Source: Chloroflexota bacterium
Lineage (GTDB): Bacteria > Chloroflexota > Dormibacteria > Dormibacterales > Dormibacteraceae
Assembly: GCA_005882135.1 (NCBI GenBank)
Contig: VBDR01000056.1
Span: 1 to 39,010, forward strand
DNA length: 39,010 nucleotides
Direction of reading: 5' to 3'
Each line of letters opens with the position of its first letter. Position 1 is the stretch's first letter. The notes below the pieces were generated by a model. The model was not told where the DNA came from and searched no databases. It worked only from the letters and a program-made list of their open reading frames with translations. This document shows positions 22,416 through 30,301 of the stretch, piece after piece. The position numbers and the translations under genes were made by a program.

Positions 22416-23162
22416 TCATCCTCCTCCAGTCGCTCCAAAGCGCTCTGTCTTGACCCAGCCCGGCTCATAACCCATGCCGACCAGAAGGGTGGCTGCGGCC
22501 TCCACAAAAGGCGTCGGTCCGCAGACATACACGGCGGGCTGCTGCGCGCTTGGCCACGCGACCTCCTTGACCATTTCGGCGTCGATCCTCCTCGTGAACC
22601 CTGTCCAGCCGGCGGGCTTGTCACGCGTCAGCGTGTGGTGGACGGTCAATCCGTCTTTCGCGCTGATCAGCCGATCGAGCTCCTCGCGGTAAATGATGTC
22701 GGCAAACGTACGAGAGGAATAGAGAAGACGGGCCGGGGTCTTGTGCGACCCTGCCGAGCGATGGCGAAGCATGGCCATCAGCGGCACGACGCCTGATCCT
22801 CCGGCCACCAGCAGCAGCGGCCTATCGTCTCCCCAGCGCCACACGAAATACCCGCCGATCGGCCCGCGCAGCTCGACCTTGTCCCCCACCTTCAGCTCGC
22901 CGACGAGATAGGGCGAAACCTCGCCATCGTCGAGGCGCTCAACGGTCAGCGCAAGCCGGGAGTCTTCAGGCGGCGATGCGATCGAGTAGCTGCGTTCGGC
23001 CTGGTACCCGTCCTCGGCGGTGAGCCGAACGTCGAGGTGCTGCCCGGCGAGGTGACCCGGCCAATCCGGCACGTCGAGGTAGAGGCTTGCCACGCGCGGA
23101 GTCTCCTGGACGATCTCGGCGAGCTCGCCGAGCTGCCAAAGGAGGGGTCCCCGCGAATTCAA
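22416..23162 (-). CDS. FNR-type flavin oxidoreductase (ferredoxin reductase-like)
   Basis: This 248-residue protein has an FAD-binding barrel with AERSYSIASPPE and an NAD(P)-binding domain with LLLVAGGSGVVPLMAMLRH and VYVCGPTPFVEAAA. There is no 2Fe-2S ferredoxin domain at either end. It most likely transfers electrons between NAD(P)H and a partner, probably the molybdoenzyme encoded just upstream. It starts at ATG 23162; the molybdoenzyme stop is at 23193. It is second in a three-gene redox set that ends with the DUF6510 gene. Confidence 0.9.
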   Translation of the reverse strand: MNSRGPLLWQLGELAEIVQETPRVASLYLDVPDWPGHLAGQHLDVRLTAEDGYQAERSYSIASPPEDSRLALTVERLDDGEVSPYLVGELKVGDKVELRGPIGGYFVWRWGDDRPLLLVAGGSGVVPLMAMLRHRSAGSHKTPARLLYSSRTFADIIYREELDRLISAKDGLTVHHTLTRDKPAGWTGFTRRIDAEMVKEVAWPSAQQPAVYVCGPTPFVEAAATLLVGMGYEPGWVKTERFGATGGG

Positions 23163-23192
23163 GGCGACGCCTCTGAATTCGTCGGGATCAGC

Positions 23193-23798
23193 TCAGTCTC
23201 CCCAGTACCGCTGTTCCAGCCAAGGATCTCCGCGTATGTGATAGCCGTTCGTCTCCCAGAACCCCGGGTGCTCTTCCTTCTGGAGCCGGATCCCCCTCGC
23301 CCACTTCGCGCTCTTCCAGAAGTAAAGGTGAGGGACCAGGAATCGCACCGGTCCGCCGTGTTCGGGATGCAGGGGCTGGCCGTCGAACTCATACACGAGC
23401 CACGCCTTGTTGCCGGTGATGTCGTCAAGCGGCAGGTTCGTGGTGTAGCCGCCGTCGGAGAACATGGTCGTGAACTCCGCCGCCGTCTCGACGCCCTCCA
23501 TCAGGGTGTCGATCGATACGCCTTTCCAGGTGGTGTCGAGCTTTGACCATTTCGTCACGCAGTGGATGTCCTTGGTCACGGTCTCGGACGCGAGGGCGAG
23601 GAATTCCTTCCACGTCCAGCGCTTCGGCTCGTCGATCTCGCCTTCGATGGAGAAGGTCCACTGGTCGAGATTGACGCGAGGTGTCGGCCCCGCCGAAAGC
23701 ACCGGGAAATCGTTCACCACGTACTGGCCCGGCGGAACGCGCGAGCTCGAGGCGGTGTCCCTGCGCTTGCCGCGGAAGCCGCGCGAGATGAATCCCAT
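23193..23798 (-). CDS. Sulfite-oxidase-like molybdopterin-dependent oxidoreductase
   Basis: From ATG 23798 the protein has 201 residues, the short single-domain form of the sulfite oxidase/YedY superfamily. The Mo-ligating Cys is in KDIHCVTKWSKLDTTWKGVS. Other markers are FSDGGYTTNLPL and GGPVRFLVPHLYFWKSAKW. There is no Tat signal, so it should be cytoplasmic, unlike periplasmic MsrP. The substrate is unknown. MGFISRGFRG fits family starts; the ATG at 23819 adds seven residues. TAATACT at 23814-23808 could be a -10 box giving a leaderless message. The adjacent FNR-type reductase is the probable electron partner. Confidence 0.9.
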   Translation of the reverse strand: MGFISRGFRGKRRDTASSSRVPPGQYVVNDFPVLSAGPTPRVNLDQWTFSIEGEIDEPKRWTWKEFLALASETVTKDIHCVTKWSKLDTTWKGVSIDTLMEGVETAAEFTTMFSDGGYTTNLPLDDITGNKAWLVYEFDGQPLHPEHGGPVRFLVPHLYFWKSAKWARGIRLQKEEHPGFWETNGYHIRGDPWLEQRYWGD

Positions 23799-23822
23799 CA
23801 AAGCTTGAGTATTACGCATGAT

Positions 23823-23844
23823 GCGGCGGCCCGGAGGCCGCCGC
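23823..23844. terminator. GC hairpin between the beta-propeller and molybdoenzyme genes
   Basis: A perfect 9-bp stem (23823-23831 with 23836-23844) and CGGA loop lies 14 bases after the beta-propeller stop. It should end or attenuate the sigma/anti-sigma/propeller transcript before the redox trio. It lacks a T-tract. Confidence 0.6.
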
Positions 23845-23858
23845 ACCGAGGCTTGGAG

Positions 23859-25028
23859 CTAGATCGCGACGAGACCAAATGGCGTTGCCCCGACGGGGAG
23901 GCTGAAGGCCGATCCGGAAATCTCGTTCAAGGCACCGCCGCTGACCGCGAAGGCGCTCACGGCGTTCAGCGCGGCGTCGACCACGTACAGGTCGGCGCCG
24001 GTTGGATCCAGTCGGGCATCGAAGGGACGAATCCCCGTCCCGCTTCTGAATCCGGTGGTCGAGACATTGGTCAGCGAGCCGTCTGCCGAGATGCGGTAGC
24101 CGGAGATCGTCGTGCTGCCTGTGTTGACGGCGAACAAGTAGGCGCCGTCGTGTGAGATCTCGACCCAGCACGGGGCCGTCTGGCCGTCCGCGTAAGGCGA
24201 CGCCCCGATCGAGGACAACGTGCCATTGCCGGCGACGTTGAAAGCCGACACTGATCCGTTGCCGGCTCCGCCGTGGGCGTTCGAGACGTAGAGACGTGAA
24301 GGGTCGGCTGGGGAGAATTCGCTCCCGAACGGGCCGGCGGCCTGCGCCGGGAAGGGCGAACCGGCGGCGGCCGCCAGGCTTCCGTGCTTGCCGACGACGA
24401 AGCTGTCGATCAGGAAGGTGCTGGGGTCGGAGGTGCCGACCTCGACGCCGACCAGGTTGGTCCCGGTCGAGTTGAAGAGGATGTCGCCCGGGTTGGCCGT
24501 CCTCGGCAGCGGCACCGTCGAGCCGGGCAGTGGTGTCAGATGACCGCCCCGATTGAGGGTGAAACCGGTGTAGTTGCTGCCGGTTCCTGTCGCCTTGTTC
24601 CCCTCGTTGGCCACGTAGACGAGGTTGTCATGGACCGCGATGCTGACCGGTTCGAAGCCGCCGGAATAGACGGGGCTGCCCTGCGCCTTGGCCAGAGAAC
24701 CATCAGGCCGGATGCGCAGGACCGAGATCTGGTTGCTGCCCGCGTCGGCCGCGAGCAGGTAGCGCCCGTCGCCGCTCCGCTGCAGCGCCCCCTGCGAGCC
24801 GATGATCGCGCCGGATCCCTGGCCGCCGGCGGCGAAGGGCGAGCCGGGCATCCGTGTCAGCGAACCGTCGCTGTGTCGGTCGAATGCGGCGACGGTGTTC
24901 TCACCGGCTGTGTTGTCGTTGACGTACACGTGACCGGTCACGTCTGATGCCGCCGCCGCGCTCGAGGCGGCACCCAAAGACAGCATGGCGAGAGCGAGTG
25001 CGGAAATCGTTCGAGAGGCGAGTCGCAA
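23859..25028 (-). CDS. Secreted lactonase-type beta-propeller protein
   Basis: This 389-residue protein starts with a Sec signal peptide (basic MRLASR, hydrophobic core, AAASSAAAAS before the likely cleavage site). The mature part consists of repeated blades such as VYVNDNTAGENTVAAFDRHS, LVYVANEGN and DLYVVDAALNAVSAFAVSGG, the pattern of the 6-phosphogluconolactonase-like (PF10282) seven-bladed propellers. Secretion makes a glycolytic lactonase role unlikely; it may be a surface or binding protein. The TTG start at 25028 is preceded by AAGGAGGATC, a strong ribosome site. It follows the anti-sigma gene by 81 bases on the same strand, so it could be a target of, or partner to, that sigma system. 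Confidence 0.85.
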   Translation of the reverse strand: MRLASRTISALALAMLSLGAASSAAAASDVTGHVYVNDNTAGENTVAAFDRHSDGSLTRMPGSPFAAGGQGSGAIIGSQGALQRSGDGRYLLAADAGSNQISVLRIRPDGSLAKAQGSPVYSGGFEPVSIAVHDNLVYVANEGNKATGTGSNYTGFTLNRGGHLTPLPGSTVPLPRTANPGDILFNSTGTNLVGVEVGTSDPSTFLIDSFVVGKHGSLAAAAGSPFPAQAAGPFGSEFSPADPSRLYVSNAHGGAGNGSVSAFNVAGNGTLSSIGASPYADGQTAPCWVEISHDGAYLFAVNTGSTTISGYRISADGSLTNVSTTGFRSGTGIRPFDARLDPTGADLYVVDAALNAVSAFAVSGGALNEISGSAFSLPVGATPFGLVAI

Positions 25029-25109
25029 AGATCCTCCTTCGGTGGGAAACCATGGCTTCGACCACCCACGTGGCCGCTCGCTGGTTCAGTGCGCGGGAGG
25101 GGCCCGGCG

Positions 25110-25358
25110 TTACGACGGCGTTGAGCGGCCGGTCGACTTCCAGCTGCGGAACGCTTCCAGCAGCTGCTCCTGCACGCGCTCGGGGATCGGCTCGTCGGCG
25201 AGCCTGTGCACCTGGCTCAGCGTAATGCGCATCTGCTCGAGATACGCGCGGCAGCCGTCGCACCCGGCGATGTGCTCCTCGAACCGGTGGCGGTCAATCG
25301 CCGAAAGCGCTCCTTCGAGGTAGTCGGTCATCAGCTCCACGACTTCGCGGCATTTCAT
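25110..25358 (-). CDS. Zinc-finger (zf-HC2) anti-sigma factor
   Basis: This 82-residue protein carries the zinc anti-sigma signature: Cys3 at the start (MKCREVVELMTDYLEGAL) and HIAGCDGC, the HxxxCxxC motif, at about residues 29-36. There is no membrane helix, so it is a soluble anti-sigma factor like those that sense redox state through zinc-thiol chemistry. It overlaps the sigma factor gene as ATGA, confirming the pair. Redox sensing is a family-based expectation, not shown here. Confidence 0.9.
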   Translation of the reverse strand: MKCREVVELMTDYLEGALSAIDRHRFEEHIAGCDGCRAYLEQMRITLSQVHRLADEPIPERVQEQLLEAFRSWKSTGRSTPS

Positions 25359-26005
25359 CCGAGGTACTCCTCGAGCCGCTTGCGGACCGCCGCCCGCGCC
25401 CGGTGCAGGCGCACGCGTTGGTTCTCGGCCGAAATCCCGAGCATGTCGCTGACCGTCCCCGCCTCGAGCTCGGCGACATCCCGCAGCACGATCACCTCGC
25501 GATGCTTGGGCGGAAGGTCCTCGATCGCGGCCTTGACCCTCTGCAGGGTCTCGCCGGCGATGAGCCTGGCTTCAGGGATGTTGTCCCACTGATTGGGGAG
25601 CGCGCGCCAGTCGCCGGCGGCCGTGAATCGAGAGGGGTCCACGGTGCGCTGGCGGCGGTCGGCATCATCGCGCCGCAGCAGTGCGGTGAACGGGAGCAGC
25701 CGCGACTCTTTGCGGCGCCTCGAGCGCGCGACATTGATCACGATGCCGAAGATCCACGTCTTCAGCGACGATCGCCCCTCGAACCGATCCAGCGCCCTGA
25801 TGGCGGTCAGCCAGGTCTCCTGAACCACGTCCTCGGCGACGTGGTGGTCGCGGACGTAGGCCATGGCGAGCCTCAGCATCGGACCGTGATAGCGCTGTAT
25901 GACATCGACGAACGTGGCCTCGTCGCCCCGCTTGAGAGCCTCGAGCTCGGCGCCAGAGGCTTCCCCCACTGTCGACCCAGAATACGGGCGCAGGTCAGCC
26001 GGCAA
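25355..26005 (-). CDS. ECF-type RNA polymerase sigma factor
   Basis: This 216-residue protein has sigma region 2 at about 35-100 (MLRLAMAYVRDHHVAEDVVQ, then TWIFGIVINVARSRRRK) and region 4 at about 160-212 (LPPKHREVIVLRDVAELEAG, then GISAENQRVRLHRARAAVRK). The linker between the regions is longer than usual, about 60 residues. The start is TTG 26005; GTG 25969 (VGEASG) is an alternative, with a TATTCT box just upstream of it. The anti-sigma gene overlaps its stop. Targets may include the propeller and redox genes downstream. Confidence 0.9.
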   Translation of the reverse strand: MPADLRPYSGSTVGEASGAELEALKRGDEATFVDVIQRYHGPMLRLAMAYVRDHHVAEDVVQETWLTAIRALDRFEGRSSLKTWIFGIVINVARSRRRKESRLLPFTALLRRDDADRRQRTVDPSRFTAAGDWRALPNQWDNIPEARLIAGETLQRVKAAIEDLPPKHREVIVLRDVAELEAGTVSDMLGISAENQRVRLHRARAAVRKRLEEYLG

Positions 26006-26097
26006 CGGTGACGCAACTGGACATCAAGGTTTGGTGCCCGAAGCCGGTGTTTCGTTACAACGAGATCAGCGCGGGCATCCGAAGGAAGACGCTGAGC

Positions 26098-27291
26098 TCA
26101 GAACGTGATCCGGGTCAGCCTCCACAGGCGACCCGGCGGATAGAGCGGGTCGGCGGTCACCAGAGGCACATCGAAGTTGTAGTCCCCGAGCACGACGTGC
26201 TCGGTCCCCTCCTGTGTGCTCGGCGCCACCGGGCGCTCGATGACGATGCGCTTGGCGTCGAGGTGCTGCCGCAGCACCATGCCCGGCCATTCGGCGAGGT
26301 CCACGTCCACCGTGGAGACCAGGTCTGACTGCTCGCCCCAGGGTGTCGTGTAGCTCGCCACCGATTGGTTGCGGGCGATGACCCGCCGCACACGGAGGGC
26401 CGCTGACGTGGCGGCGATCAGGGCTTGCGCGCTTGCAAACGCGGTTTGGAGCGTCGGCTGTCCCATCACGCTGCCGTAAATGACGATCGTGCGGTTGTCT
26501 ACCGTCGCGTTCGCCGCGAACAGGAAGTTCGCGCCGGCGTTGAGGCCGGAACCGGTCTTGATCCCGATGTTCCCGCCCTGGCCGAGGACGCCGTTGACGT
26601 TGTAAACCGTGCCTGCCACAGGCAGATCGGCCTGGCCCCGCGCCACGATCTGCGCGAAGACCTCGTTCTGCATCGCCACCATGCCGAGAGAGGTGAGATC
26701 GGTCGGCGTGCTCACGCTGGCGGCGGATGCGCCACTGGTGTCGGCGAACTTCGTATGCGTGAGATGCAGCTGGCCGGCGCGGCTGTTCATCTTGGCCACG
26801 AAAGCATCAATCGAGCCGGCATCCCAGCGGGCGACGGTCTCGGCGAGGTTGTTCGCGGACGGGATCAGCATTCCCTCGAGGACCTGGAAAAGCGTCAGCT
26901 GCTCGCCCAGCTCCACCTTCACGACCGACTGCTGGTCGGCGAGGTCTGCCTGGTACGAGCGCACGTCGGCGTCGCCGATCGTGATGTTCGCGCCGGAATC
27001 GCCCTTCTTCAGCTTGCTGTCTTCGAGCACGACCAATGCAGTCATCACCTTGGTCACGCTCGCGGCTGGAATCGCCTGCTCGTTGCCCGAGGTGCCCACG
27101 AAACCCAGCCCGGAAACCGCGACCGCGGCGGATCCCTTGGCGGGCCATGGCAGGGCGGGCGCATTGCCCGGGACGACTTCAGTCGCGTGGAGCAAAGGCG
27201 TGGCGGCGATCGCTGGTATCGGGCGCAGGTAGTTGAACGCCGCCAGGGCGACGATGATCAAAAGCAAGACGATCCCGACCCGCCGCCACAT
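26098..27291 (-). CDS. D-alanyl-D-alanine carboxypeptidase (S11 family, PBP5/6-like)
   Basis: This 397-residue protein is anchored or exported by an N-terminal hydrophobic helix (residues 5-20) after MWRR. All three penicillin-binding motifs are present: SVTK (Ser78, Lys81), SAN (145-147) and KTG (245-247). It trims the terminal D-Ala of peptidoglycan stem peptides outside the membrane. After residue 280 comes a C-terminal beta domain like that of PBP5. It lies between the metal-transport operon (12-base gap to the permease stop) and the sigma gene, all on the minus strand. Confidence 0.92.
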   Translation of the reverse strand: MWRRVGIVLLLIIVALAAFNYLRPIPAIAATPLLHATEVVPGNAPALPWPAKGSAAVAVSGLGFVGTSGNEQAIPAASVTKVMTALVVLEDSKLKKGDSGANITIGDADVRSYQADLADQQSVVKVELGEQLTLFQVLEGMLIPSANNLAETVARWDAGSIDAFVAKMNSRAGQLHLTHTKFADTSGASAASVSTPTDLTSLGMVAMQNEVFAQIVARGQADLPVAGTVYNVNGVLGQGGNIGIKTGSGLNAGANFLFAANATVDNRTIVIYGSVMGQPTLQTAFASAQALIAATSAALRVRRVIARNQSVASYTTPWGEQSDLVSTVDVDLAEWPGMVLRQHLDAKRIVIERPVAPSTQEGTEHVVLGDYNFDVPLVTADPLYPPGRLWRLTRITF

Positions 27292-27303
27292 CCCCGAAGA
27301 ACC

Positions 27304-28179
27304 TTAGCGGAGCGCCCGCCGCACCGGCCCCGAGAGGCGAACACCCACGTAGGTCGCAAAGGCCAGGGACGTGATGAAGAAGCTCACGGGATGCGGTGAG
27401 AAGTAAGCGATGCTCAATCCCAGCCAGGTGAACAGGAGTGCGAGCCCGACGCCGATCCCGATCGCATACGGAGGATGGCTCGTGAAGCGGATCGCGATCG
27501 CCGCCGGCGTGACGATGAGGGCAAAGATCAGCAGCACTCCGACGACCTGGACCGCTTCCGTCACGGCCACCGCGAGGATGGCCATGAAAACGATCGACAG
27601 CCCGGTGACGGGAACGCCTTTGGCGCTCGCGAGCTCTTCATCCACGGAGGAGAAGAGCAGCGGGCGATAAACCGTGACCAAGGCGACGATCGTGATCACG
27701 CCGGCGACAAGCGTCACGAGCACGTCGCGCTCGCTGATGCCGAGGATCTCGCCAAAGAGCAGCGCGTAAGCCTCGGTGGCGTAACCGCGATACAGCGAGA
27801 TGAACAGCACGCCCAGCCCGAGCGTCCAGGCGAGGACGATCCCGATCGTCACGTCGCGTCCCCGCAGGCGGTTGCCCAGGGCGCCGATGGCGACGCCGCT
27901 GCCCAGTGTGAACGCGAGCAAGCCGACCACCGGGCTCAGCCCTGCCACCACCGCGCCGGCGGCGCCCGCAAAACCGATGTGCGAAAGCGCGTGCGCCGCA
28001 AATGAGGATCCGCGCAGCACCACGAAGTAGCCGATCGAACCGGCCACGATGGCCACGATGGTTCCCGCCTGGAAAGCGTGGACCATGAAGTCGTAGTGGA
28101 AAAGGACGGCCAGGTCTTCGAGCGGATTCCAGCTCGGGGTCGGATTGACGATGGTCAACGGGAGCGCCACGTCAAGCAT
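27304..28179 (-). CDS. Zinc/manganese ABC transporter permease (ABC-3 family)
   Basis: This 291-residue integral membrane protein has about eight helices and family markers such as FVVLRGSSFAAHALSHIGFAG and LLFGEILGISERDVL. It forms the channel for Zn2+ or Mn2+ uptake with the binding protein and ATPase encoded upstream. The ATG at 28179 overlaps the end of the ATPase gene by eight bases. The metal cannot be fixed from the permease; the divergent Fur-family gene suggests zinc. Confidence 0.93.
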   Translation of the reverse strand: MLDVALPLTIVNPTPSWNPLEDLAVLFHYDFMVHAFQAGTIVAIVAGSIGYFVVLRGSSFAAHALSHIGFAGAAGAVVAGLSPVVGLLAFTLGSGVAIGALGNRLRGRDVTIGIVLAWTLGLGVLFISLYRGYATEAYALLFGEILGISERDVLVTLVAGVITIVALVTVYRPLLFSSVDEELASAKGVPVTGLSIVFMAILAVAVTEAVQVVGVLLIFALIVTPAAIAIRFTSHPPYAIGIGVGLALLFTWLGLSIAYFSPHPVSFFITSLAFATYVGVRLSGPVRRALR

Positions 28180-28966
28180 GAGGATGGCTCGTCTCCTCTT
28201 CGAGACCGACCACGAAAACGCGGCCGTGGCTGTCCTGGATCACCTCGACCGGCGCGGAGTAGATCTCAGACAGGCGCTCGGTGGTGATGATCTCGTCGGG
28301 CGTGCCCATCGCGATCTTTCCGGCGGCGACATAGAGGACGTGGTCGACGTGCGGCAGCAGCGGGTTGACGTCGTGCCCGATCAGCAACACCGTCAGTCCG
28401 CGCCGCCTCGCCACCTCGCGGATGAGCTGCACGATCGTTCGCTGGTTGCGGATGTCGAGGTGGGACAGCGGCTCGTCCATCAGCAAGAGACGAGGGCTGC
28501 CGACGAGCGCCTGGGCCAGGAGCAGCCGCTGCTGCTCGCCTCCAGACAGGCGGCCAAGCGGTTGATTCGCATACTCGCGGGCGCCGACGGAGTCAATCGA
28601 AGCGTCGGCCGCGGCCATGGCCTCCGCGCGTCCCACCAGGCGCACGCCCCACTGCCAGCCATCGACGCCGAGACCGACGAAGTCGCGGCCTCGGATCGAC
28701 AGCTCGGGGTCGAAGCCAGGCCGCTGCGGGATGTAACCGATCGTCGGATCGCCCCGCCGCGGCGTGCGACCGAACACTTCGAGCCGCCCGCCGGCCGGCG
28801 GCAGGAGGCCCAGGATCATGCGGATGAGGGTGGTCTTGCCGGAGCCGTTGGGGCCGAGGATGGCCGTGAACGACCCCGGCTCGATGGCAAACGTCGCGTC
28901 GGACCAAACCCTCCGGCCCGCGTAGCCAGCGGCAAGGTTGCGAGCCGAGATCGCTCCGTCGGTCAG
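28172..28966 (-). CDS. Zinc/manganese ABC transporter ATP-binding protein (non-canonical CTG start)
   Basis: The ATPase has Walker A GPNGSGKTT, signature LSGGEQQRL, Walker B RLLLMDEP, D-loop SHLD and H-loop LLIGHDV. An ORF search that allows only ATG/GTG/TTG begins at ATG 28819, after Walker A, and would give a dead protein. I checked the frame upstream to well inside the binding-protein gene and found no ATG, GTG or TTG. The protein reads naturally from CTG 28966 (then TDGAISARNLAAGY), which overlaps the binding-protein stop as CTGA. That gives 264 residues, the normal length. A CTG start with translational coupling is therefore the best model; ATC a few codons later is the only other rare candidate. 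Confidence 0.88.
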   Translation of the reverse strand: MTDGAISARNLAAGYAGRRVWSDATFAIEPGSFTAILGPNGSGKTTLIRMILGLLPPAGGRLEVFGRTPRRGDPTIGYIPQRPGFDPELSIRGRDFVGLGVDGWQWGVRLVGRAEAMAAADASIDSVGAREYANQPLGRLSGGEQQRLLLAQALVGSPRLLLMDEPLSHLDIRNQRTIVQLIREVARRRGLTVLLIGHDVNPLLPHVDHVLYVAAGKIAMGTPDEIITTERLSEIYSAPVEVIQDSHGRVFVVGLEEETSHPHA

Positions 28967-29847
28967 CTGGTCGACTTCAGCGCAGCCTCCAGCCCCTGCA
29001 GCTGCTTCAACTGCCAGTCCTGGAACGTCAGGTTGTCGGGCTGAAGCGTCTCGGTGACGCCGACGTTGGGGATGTGCCGCGACGCGGCGAGGGCCTTGAG
29101 GTTCGTGGTCACCGCGGTCGAAGCTTGCACGTTGTAGACGAGGACCTTGATCTGATTCCCGGAGATCTGGCCCTGGAAGGTGGCGACGGCACTCGCGGGT
29201 GGGTCGTTGCCCTCGGCCACCGCGTTCATGAACTCGGGCGGAGTCGTGAGGTTCAAACCGAGGGCCGTGGCCATGTAGGCGAAGATGCTCTCGGTCGCGC
29301 CGATCGGCACTCCTGAGTGCTTCTGGTTGATGTTTGCGACCGCCTCCAGGTAAGGCCTGAAGGCGATCGTCAGCCGGGAGCGCTGCTGGTCGAAGTAGCC
29401 CGCGTCCGGCGCGTCGATGGACTTGAGCGTCGAGGTGATCTTGTCCGCGACCTGCGTCACGTAGGCCGGGTTGTACCAGAAGTGTGGGTTGTCGCCCTCC
29501 TTCTTGCCCACCAGCTCGGCGACCTTGATGACCTCGCGGCTGCTTGCCTTGTTCGCGTCGAGCAGCTTCTGGCCCCAGTCGTCGTAACCAGCGCCGTTCA
29601 GGATGACGAGCCTGGCCTCGGCGAACGCGCGGGCGTCGTTGGTGCTGCTCTCATACTCATGCGGGTCGGCGTTGGGGTCGGTGACCACGCTCTGCACTCT
29701 GACCTTCGCACCGCCCAGCTGGGTGACCAGGCTGCCCCAGAAGTTCTCGCCGGCGACCACGTCGATGCTCGACGCCGCGGTGGAGGTCGTACCCCCGCAG
29801 GCGGCGAGCAGCAGCACACCGATAGCCGGAGCGAGCCATCTCCCCAT
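28963..29847 (-). CDS. Zinc/manganese-binding lipoprotein (ZnuA/TroA family)
   Basis: From ATG 29847 the protein has 294 residues. A lipoprotein signal ends LLLAACGG, placing it on the outer face of the membrane. Cluster A-1 binding-protein motifs are NADPHEYESSTNDAR and DNPHFWYNP (two metal His) and IGATESIFAYMA, which has Glu where many family members use His. There is no His-rich loop. The in-frame TTG at 29853 is an alternative start. It is first in the metal-uptake operon and divergent from the Fur-family gene. Confidence 0.92.
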   Translation of the reverse strand: MGRWLAPAIGVLLLAACGGTTSTAASSIDVVAGENFWGSLVTQLGGAKVRVQSVVTDPNADPHEYESSTNDARAFAEARLVILNGAGYDDWGQKLLDANKASSREVIKVAELVGKKEGDNPHFWYNPAYVTQVADKITSTLKSIDAPDAGYFDQQRSRLTIAFRPYLEAVANINQKHSGVPIGATESIFAYMATALGLNLTTPPEFMNAVAEGNDPPASAVATFQGQISGNQIKVLVYNVQASTAVTTNLKALAASRHIPNVGVTETLQPDNLTFQDWQLKQLQGLEAALKSTS

Positions 29848-29853
29848 GCGCAA

Positions 29854-29905
29854 GAGCTTTGCACAAGTTGATTGCGCAAGTCAAGTGCGCGTAAGCTTGA
29901 CGGCG
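29854..29905. promoter_or_regulatory. Divergent control region between metal uptake operon and Fur-family gene
   Basis: This short AT-richer gap holds TTGCACAA (29869-29876 region) and the self-palindrome TTGCGCAA nearby, then an inverted repeat GTCAAG (29880-29885) / CTTGAC (29896-29901) with a 10-base spacer. The near-repeated TTGCnCAA units about 14 bp apart could be a Zur-type operator. Both genes probably have very short leaders, because only 58 bases separate the starts. Confidence 0.5.
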
Positions 29906-30301
29906 ATGGCGAGGCCCAGCCCTGTCAGCGACCAGGTACGCACCCTGTTCGAGGCGGAACAGAAGCACCTCTGGTCGATCGACGAGCTCCACGAAGCCGT
30001 TGTCCAGTCACTGGGCGGCGCGGACTACTCGACCGTCTTTCGCGCCGTGACCGGAATGGAAAAGGAAGGCGCCATCAAGCGCATCGACCTTGGCGACGGC
30101 AAGGTCCACTACGAAATGTCAGAGGACCACCACGAGCACATCCGCTGCGATTCATGCGGCCGGGTCGTCGAGGTGCCGGGTTGCGTGCTCGAGGACGCGG
30201 AGCGTTCGGTCAAGAGCAGCACCGGTTTCGTCGTCACGAGCCACCAGCTTCTCTTCACGGGCGTCTGCCCGGACTGCAGCGTTAAAGCCGCGCGTCGGTA
30301 G
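29906..30301 (+). CDS. Fur-family metal-responsive repressor (probable Zur)
   Basis: From ATG 29906 the protein has 131 residues. A winged helix (WSIDELHEAVVQSLGGADYS, then TVFRAVTGMEKEGAI) is followed by the dimer domain with regulatory His ligands (HHEHIRCDSCGRVVEV) and the second structural CPDC pair. The frame is open upstream to 29603, but that part lies antisense to the lipoprotein gene and is discarded. Divergence from a ZnuA-type uptake operon suggests it is the zinc sensor; a manganese or iron role is possible. Its 3' end overlaps the antiporter gene by 20 bp. Confidence 0.92.
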   Translation: MARPSPVSDQVRTLFEAEQKHLWSIDELHEAVVQSLGGADYSTVFRAVTGMEKEGAIKRIDLGDGKVHYEMSEDHHEHIRCDSCGRVVEVPGCVLEDAERSVKSSTGFVVTSHQLLFTGVCPDCSVKAARR

